From assembly GCA_955651875.1 (NCBI GenBank), contig CATPAP010000272.1, positions 1 to 19,111 on the forward strand: a stretch of DNA of 19,111 nucleotides. The letters run 5' to 3'. Positions 15,511 through 19,111 of this stretch are shown here, piece by piece; within the stretch, counting starts at the first letter, position 1, and each line of letters starts with the position of its first letter. The translations under genes and the position numbers were made by a program. The notes beneath the pieces are model-generated. The model did not search any database. It saw only the letters and a program-made list of their open reading frames with translations, and was not told the DNA's origin. The DNA comes from Candidatus Dormiibacterota bacterium. Its GTDB lineage: Bacteria > Chloroflexota > Dormibacteria > Aeolococcales > Aeolococcaceae.

Positions 15511-16320
15511 TCATGCGCGGCCGTCCGACGCCGGCGAGACGCTGGTGAGTCCATCCTCGTACGCGCGCTCACCGATGTAGAGAGTCTGCTTGCCGAGAAC
15601 GAGCCATGCGGGCGGGCACCGCAGGTACCAGCGGACCAGCGTGGGTGCGCGGGGAAGGCGACTCTTGGTGGTGAACGGCAGGAACCTGGTGATCACGCGT
15701 GAGTGCGTGAAACCGGCCAGTTCCGCTGCCTCGACCAAACTCTTCTCTGTCAGCGCGGTGTGGTGGTCGAGAAAGTCCCAGTAGGCGCCGCCGACCAATC
15801 GGATGTTCGGCTGGAGGATCACCACCCGCCCACCCGCGCGGCACACCGCGTGGGCCTCTTTCAACTGCGTGACCACGACATCCGAATCGGCAAGATGCTC
15901 CAGGTAGTTGCTCATGAACACAGTGCCAAAATAGTCGTTCGGAAGGATTCGGCTCATCTCGGTTCCAGTCACCTGGACAAAGCGGACGTCCGTCTCGAGA
16001 TGGTGACGGACGTCGCGGATGTCGGTGGCCCAGCGCTCGGGAGCGGTGATGTTGTTGATGAAGTGACCACGATCTGCGGCGACATCGAGCACTGGGGCGC
16101 CGGGACTCACAAACCGCTGCAAATACAGGCAAATCTCCACCCAGACCCGGTCTTTCGCTGCGGCCTCGTCTCGACTGAAGCGACTCTCGTACAGACGGTC
16201 GAGGTCACCGCGAGCTGCCTCGGATTGCGGGCGGTGGTGCCGGTCAGGTGTCGAGTCCCGCCCGGTCGGCGCCGTATTCGCCGCCCCGCCGTGATCGCGC
16301 GAGAGGGGCTCGTCCGGCAT
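15511..16320 (-). CDS. Class I SAM-dependent methyltransferase (Methyltransf_11-like)
   Basis: A 269-residue protein. The start is ATG 16320; a TACGCT eight bases upstream could be a -10 for a nearly leaderless mRNA, and no ribosome site is visible. The first 35 residues are polar and probably disordered. The SAM fold is seen in PVLDVAADRGHFINNI (76-91), where motif I has AADRG in place of the usual GxGxG, then WATDIRD (97-103), FMSNYLEHL (135-143), RAGGRVVILQPNIRLVG (161-177) and DHHTALTEKSLVEAAELAGF (185-204). The segment from YLEHL through the aromatic, proline-rich C-terminus resembles methyltransferases of glycan loci. It is convergent with the lectin/FnIII gene, 21 bases away. Target unknown; the altered glycine loop still permits binding in some family members, so activity is probable, not certain. 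Confidence 0.8.
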   Translation of the reverse strand: MPDEPLSRDHGGAANTAPTGRDSTPDRHHRPQSEAARGDLDRLYESRFSRDEAAAKDRVWVEICLYLQRFVSPGAPVLDVAADRGHFINNITAPERWATDIRDVRHHLETDVRFVQVTGTEMSRILPNDYFGTVFMSNYLEHLADSDVVVTQLKEAHAVCRAGGRVVILQPNIRLVGGAYWDFLDHHTALTEKSLVEAAELAGFTHSRVITRFLPFTTKSRLPRAPTLVRWYLRCPPAWLVLGKQTLYIGERAYEDGLTSVSPASDGRA

Positions 16321-16377
16321 CGGAGTGCAGCGTACCACCGCTGCCGCAGAAGCGCTCCGGCCACGGACAGTCTCCCT

Positions 16378-16485
16378 GACATCACTAAGCTCCTCGCCGA
16401 TCGGGCCGCGTTTCGCGACGCCGTCGACGCCATCGCCACCGCGCACTCCCACGCGCGGATAGACATCGTTGCTGGCGTCGCCCGG
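16378..16485 (+). pseudogene. apt: Fragment of adenine phosphoribosyltransferase (apt remnant)
   Basis: These 36 codons read DITKLLADRAAFRDAVDAIA and then TAHSHARIDIVAGVAR. This matches the N-terminal third of APRT, where the usual wording is FRDITPLLAD..AF...VDALA....D.VAGIEARGF. Nothing of the PRPP-binding loop or the C-terminal half follows: the frame runs into a different remnant at 16488 and stops at 16495-16497. There is no start codon with a ribosome site. The piece is too short to be functional and its natural neighbours (secD/F, relA in many actinomycetes) are absent, so it is best read as debris left by a rearrangement. Confidence 0.65.
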
Positions 16486-16487
16486 CC

Positions 16488-16700
16488 GTGTCGTTGAGGG
16501 CCTCGTACGGTGTGTGGACCCTACGGGACGCTGCACCCGGCCGACTCCCCACAGCACCGCCTGCGTTCCGACGGCACCGGTGGCTGCGGGGGGGCCATGT
16601 GCTCCACGGCGTCGCCCGCTTCCAGCCGTTTGGATCCGTCTGGGTGCCTGCAATGATGCCCCGCCACCCCGACAGCGACAGCTTGCGAGGTGCGAGCGGC
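16488..16700 (+). pseudogene. Frameshifted, internally shortened copy of the repeat tail
   Basis: A decayed relative of 14989-15486. GTG 16488 begins VSLRASYGV (MSLKGLYGV in the intact gene). After one extra base near 16515-16521 the match continues in another frame as YGTLHPADSP (16522-16551; intact YGNLHPADSP) and RSDGTGG (16564-16584; intact RADGVSG). A seven-G run (16588-16594) returns to the first frame: VLHGVARFQPFGSV (16599-16640; intact VIDGFGGFHPFGSV), ending in SLRGASG near 16700 (intact VMRGAAGA). Two internal units are missing. The first bases (CCCGGCC just upstream) also match the intact gene, so the homology begins at about 16481. No working protein is expected. Confidence 0.8.
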
Positions 16701-16824
16701 CGCAGGCCCGCGTGGCTGGGGAGTGGACCGAGGCTCGTCCTGCCGCCGCGCCGGCGCGGGCGTTGTGCCAGCACGTGCTACCTTCCCACTTGGAGGCGCG
16801 TGGGTGGCTCAGGCGGTCGCGCAG

Positions 16825-16830
16825 TAGGAT
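16825..16830 (+). promoter_or_regulatory. Candidate -10 element TAGGAT
   Basis: TAGGAT is a common actinobacterial -10 form. It lies 8 bases before ATG 16839 and about 95 bases before the large membrane-protein gene. No good -35 is present at 16-19 bases upstream. The DNA between the repeat remnant and this site (16701-16824) shows nothing I recognise. Confidence 0.4.
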
Positions 16831-16838
16831 ACCCAATC

Positions 16839-16934
16839 ATGTTGAACAACGCATCCCGTTCGGGCGAGCCGCGCTGTGGCGCCGCTGACTCGATGAGACG
16901 AGAGGCCTGGTTGACGGACGAGAATTGCAGCTGA
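16839..16934 (+). CDS. Possible leader ORF of 31 codons upstream of the membrane protein
   Basis: ATG 16839 opens a 31-codon frame (MLNNASRSGEPRCGAADSMR, then REAWLTDENCS) that stops at 16932-16934. Following a TAGGAT -10 by 8 bases, it would be translated from a nearly leaderless mRNA. Its stop overlaps the TTG start proposed for the next gene (16925) and lies 11 bases before the alternative GTG 16946, a geometry that would allow translational coupling. The peptide has no known motif. It may instead be non-coding leader. Confidence 0.3.
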   Translation: MLNNASRSGEPRCGAADSMRREAWLTDENCS

Positions 16935-18892
16935 GACTCGCGCGGGTGGGGAAGCGGAAGATCCTTCTCGCGGCGGCGATCGCGCTGGGATTGCTGCTCT
17001 ATCTGCTGGGCATCAAGCTCGCGCTGGTGCCGATCCTCATCGGCGCCAACACGATCGCCCTGCCTATGCCGACATTCCTGAGAAGTTGGCTCAGCAGAGC
17101 GGTGATCGCGGGCTTGGTGACCATGTCGCTACTGCAATTGGGAGGCGCACTGCAGTTCCTGCTCTTTCCGAGCAGTGGCTTTCGAACGCTTGCCTCGATC
17201 ACCGCTGTGGTGAGCGTGGCACTGCTCGCCGTCGCGCCCTCCCCTACGCTGCCGCGGCCCCGCAGCATTGTCGACACACGAGATTGCTGCGGTGTTCTGG
17301 TCGCGTTCTTCTTCCTGTTGCCCTTCAGTCCGATCTTGATAGGGCGGAACTCGGCGAACCGTATCGCCGAGATCGGCGGTCTTCAGGCGATTGATGGCCC
17401 CAACCATTACGCCAACATCGAAGGCATGACCGACGAGCAGCATCTGGACTACGCGATCAAATCGTACTACCCGAAGGGCTTCCCTCTGGCGACCGGTTTC
17501 ATACAGAACACGGTGTTCGACAAGCAGATCGACCTGGGCTGGCAGGGGAATGCGCTCCTCTATTTCTTCCAATACATGGTTTGGGGATCGCTTCTCGCGT
17601 ACCTGCTGTTCTACCTGTGCCTGAGCTGGGCGGTCACACTGGTGCGCGCGGGGCCGCGCTGGGTCCCGCTGGTGGCCGCACTTTGCCTCGGCCCGTCGCT
17701 GGCGCTTCTCTATCTCATCCCGTGGGTCTATTTAGGATTTCTCAGCTACGACTATGTGGCGCTGACGATCGTCGCCAGCCTCCTCTTTCTCACCGAGCTG
17801 AGCCGGCAGCGAGGGGGAGCGGGTACTCCCTTATTCGCGGATGCGGACGCGCGCTGGTACATACTCGCCAGCCTGGTGATGCTGTACGGCGCCGGCATGA
17901 CCTGGACGCTCCTGCTCCCGCCCACGGTGCTCAGCATCGTGCTCTTCATGCTGCCTGCCAATCTCCACCCGGTCGCCTTCGTCAAGCAGATGGCAACTGT
18001 GCGCGCTCTGCCCGTTCTTATCACCCTTGTGCTGCTGCTGATTCCCATCTACTTCCAGCTGAAGTACTCCGCGACCGGCGCGTCGCAGGGCATCAATTCC
18101 ACCGGCGGGCTGTATGGTTTCCACTCGCTGGTCCTGATCGCCGGGACGGCGATCCTCGCGCTGCTCGCGATGAGCAGTCGAGTGGCCGCGTCGCACAAGC
18201 GCCTGCTCACCAATATCTTTCTCCCCCAGCTCGCGTTCCTTTCGTTGATCGTCGCCGAGCAGTACTTCGCCGTCGGCGAGGTCCGATACTACGCCATCAA
18301 GACGGCTCTCTTGGTGGAAATGCTGCTTCTGGCGTTGGGCGTCGGAGCTCTCCTGTTTGCATACATCGAACACGGCGGAATCGATCTGAAGTACGCGCTC
18401 ATGCTGCCTGTCGTCCCCGCAGCCATCATAGTGCTGCTGATTAGCACTGTGGCCGACCCACTCCAGGGCACACGCGACCTTTTTCGTGGCCACTCCGGAT
18501 CGACGAAGCCGCCATTCCTCGACATGGATGTCCGCGAGTACGTACAACTTGGCCTCAGCGGACGACTGCAGCAGTTCAACTCAACGTCCCTTCATTACGA
18601 CCGGATGAAGCAGAAGTTCTACTCACACATGGAGATTCCGTTCTGGGCCGACATGATGCAGTACGCGGTGACCGGAGGCGGCTACCCGGCTCTGGTTTGC
18701 ATCCGCCAGGTGTACCAGAACCTGGCGTTCGGCAGCTTCACGGACCAGGAGCAACAGGCCCTCATCGTCAACATCGACCAGTGCGCATCACTCGCTCGTG
18801 ACCACGGCCGCCCCTTTTACGTCGTCACCGACAGCAGCTCCGCACCTTTTGTCCGTCGGGCTCTTGGAGACCTCGTGGAGGTGGTGTTCTGA
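16925..18892 (+). CDS. Large polytopic membrane protein with soluble C-terminal domain (GT-C-like candidate)
   Basis: A 655-residue protein with about twelve hydrophobic segments between residues 12 and 510 and a soluble domain of about 145 residues at the end (SGSTKPPFLDMDVREYVQLG, 525-544, to VEVVF). An early outer loop reads GGLQAIDGPNHYANIEGM (151-168) and carries acidic and His residues (D157, H161), as expected of the catalytic loop of GT-C glycosyltransferases; YYPKGFPLATGF (181-192) follows. The C-terminal domain has FYVVTDSSSAPFVRR (631-645), alpha/beta in character. I do not recognise a named family. The start is uncertain: TTG 16925 gives the longest form and GTG 16946 (7 codons later) is as good; neither has a strong ribosome site. 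Context suggests a role in surface glycan assembly; a flippase or polymerase is also possible. Confidence 0.68.
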   Translation: MQLRLARVGKRKILLAAAIALGLLLYLLGIKLALVPILIGANTIALPMPTFLRSWLSRAVIAGLVTMSLLQLGGALQFLLFPSSGFRTLASITAVVSVALLAVAPSPTLPRPRSIVDTRDCCGVLVAFFFLLPFSPILIGRNSANRIAEIGGLQAIDGPNHYANIEGMTDEQHLDYAIKSYYPKGFPLATGFIQNTVFDKQIDLGWQGNALLYFFQYMVWGSLLAYLLFYLCLSWAVTLVRAGPRWVPLVAALCLGPSLALLYLIPWVYLGFLSYDYVALTIVASLLFLTELSRQRGGAGTPLFADADARWYILASLVMLYGAGMTWTLLLPPTVLSIVLFMLPANLHPVAFVKQMATVRALPVLITLVLLLIPIYFQLKYSATGASQGINSTGGLYGFHSLVLIAGTAILALLAMSSRVAASHKRLLTNIFLPQLAFLSLIVAEQYFAVGEVRYYAIKTALLVEMLLLALGVGALLFAYIEHGGIDLKYALMLPVVPAAIIVLLISTVADPLQGTRDLFRGHSGSTKPPFLDMDVREYVQLGLSGRLQQFNSTSLHYDRMKQKFYSHMEIPFWADMMQYAVTGGGYPALVCIRQVYQNLAFGSFTDQEQQALIVNIDQCASLARDHGRPFYVVTDSSSAPFVRRALGDLVEVVF

Positions 18893-19011
18893 TGAGCAGC
18901 GGAGGGTCCGAGCACCAGCCGGCCTGATGGCGGCGCAGCGAATGGTGATCATCATCATGCCTGCGGCCGTTGGCGCGGGATCTGCGCCGGGGCCGACCGG
19001 CACAGCAGCCC

Positions 19012-19026
19012 GCCGCTTTCAGCGGC
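19012..19026 (+). terminator. Hairpin downstream of the membrane-protein gene, candidate terminator
   Basis: GCCGCT (19012-19017) and AGCGGC (19021-19026) form a perfect 6-base stem with a TTC loop, 119 bases after the stop at 18892. No T-tract follows, which is common for actinobacterial terminators but leaves the call weak. Confidence 0.3.
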
Positions 19027-19070
19027 TCCCTGTGATCTCTCCGAGGGACGCGGGTCCCCCGACGGCGCCG

Positions 19071-19076
19071 TAGACT
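19071..19076 (+). promoter_or_regulatory. Candidate -10 element TAGACT for a leaderless start
   Basis: TAGACT is followed by exactly six bases and then ATG at 19083, the geometry of actinobacterial leaderless transcripts in which the A of ATG is +1. No TTGACA-like -35 is visible at the usual distance. Confidence 0.4.
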
Positions 19077-19082
19077 GGGCGA

Positions 19083-19111
19083 ATGCCTCGTACGCACGAG
19101 CCGACGGGCGC
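19083..19111 (+). CDS. Start of an unidentified gene cut by the right edge
   Basis: ATG 19083 opens MPRTHEPTG and runs off the window. Only nine full codons are visible, so nothing can be said of function. It is called only because of the TAGACT box placed six bases before it. Confidence 0.3.

Noticed and set aside
16321..16836. Extended minus-strand frame of the third methyltransferase up to 16836
   Set aside because: The extra 172 residues are low-complexity Arg/Gly/Ala and lie antisense to the apt and repeat-tail remnants; the conserved fold is complete from ATG 16320.
18935..19073. Short frame with VIIIMPA, recalling the N-terminus of GT2 glycosyltransferases
   Set aside because: Resemblance is limited to about seven residues; the following GT2 pattern (YN..., DD...) is missing and the frame ends after 46 codons. 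A GT2 remnant cannot be supported.
1..19111. tRNA, rRNA, CRISPR arrays, insertion sequences, riboswitches
   Set aside because: Reading both strands I found no cloverleaf, spacer-repeat array, transposase frame, terminal inverted repeats or conserved riboswitch core. The only regular repeats are the protein-coding tail units.

Overview
This high-GC window reads as a surface-polysaccharide locus of an actinomycete, probably a Gram-positive with a thick wall. The signs are dense GC-rich coding, frequent GTG starts, 4-base ATGA/GTGA start-stop overlaps, actinobacterial -10 hexamers (TAGGAT, TAGACT) a few bases upstream of ATGs, and secreted wall-active proteins with classical signal peptides. I cannot name the genus from sequence alone.

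Layout. (1) 1-4986, minus strand: a polysaccharide synthesis and export cluster. In transcription order it holds a coiled-coil methyltransferase (4986-3970), an ABC-2 permease of the Wzm type (3896-3063), an ATPase of the Wzt type with a C-terminal extension (3066-1810), a second methyltransferase (1813-869) and, after a 176-base gap, the N-terminal two thirds of GDP-mannose 4,6-dehydratase (692 to the left edge). (2) 5305-7814, plus strand: two translationally coupled GT4-like glycosyltransferases, divergent from block 1 across a 318-base spacer. (3) 7834-12165, minus strand: a secreted GH18-type protein with an FnIII domain and a repeat tail, preceded in transcription by a polytopic GT-C-like membrane protein. 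(4) 12401-15489, plus strand: two secreted proteins that overlap or almost touch, one with a CHAP amidase/peptidase domain and one with a lectin-like domain plus two FnIII domains. Both end in the same repeat tail as the GH18 protein. (5) 15511-16320, minus strand: a third methyltransferase. (6) 16321-16924: a gene-debris zone holding a fragment of adenine phosphoribosyltransferase and a frameshifted, shortened copy of the repeat tail. (7) 16925-18892, plus strand: a large polytopic membrane protein with a soluble C-terminal domain, possibly preceded by a leader ORF. (8) The right edge has a possible leaderless start.

How it may fit together (inference). GDP-mannose is turned into a GDP-6-deoxyhexose precursor, the GT4 enzymes assemble a glycan, methyltransferases modify or cap it, and Wzm/Wzt exports it. 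Two polytopic GT-C-like proteins could add sugars from lipid carriers outside the membrane. The three secreted proteins share a roughly 42-residue repeat with core VLDGWGGxHPFG and GWDIARG. They could use it as a common wall- or glycan-binding tail that carries different catalytic or binding heads (GH18, CHAP, lectin/FnIII).

The most interesting signals are this shared-tail family, the decayed relative of the tail fused to an apt fragment, and the coiled-coil methyltransferase beside an ABC exporter with an extended Wzt, which recalls chain-terminator systems.
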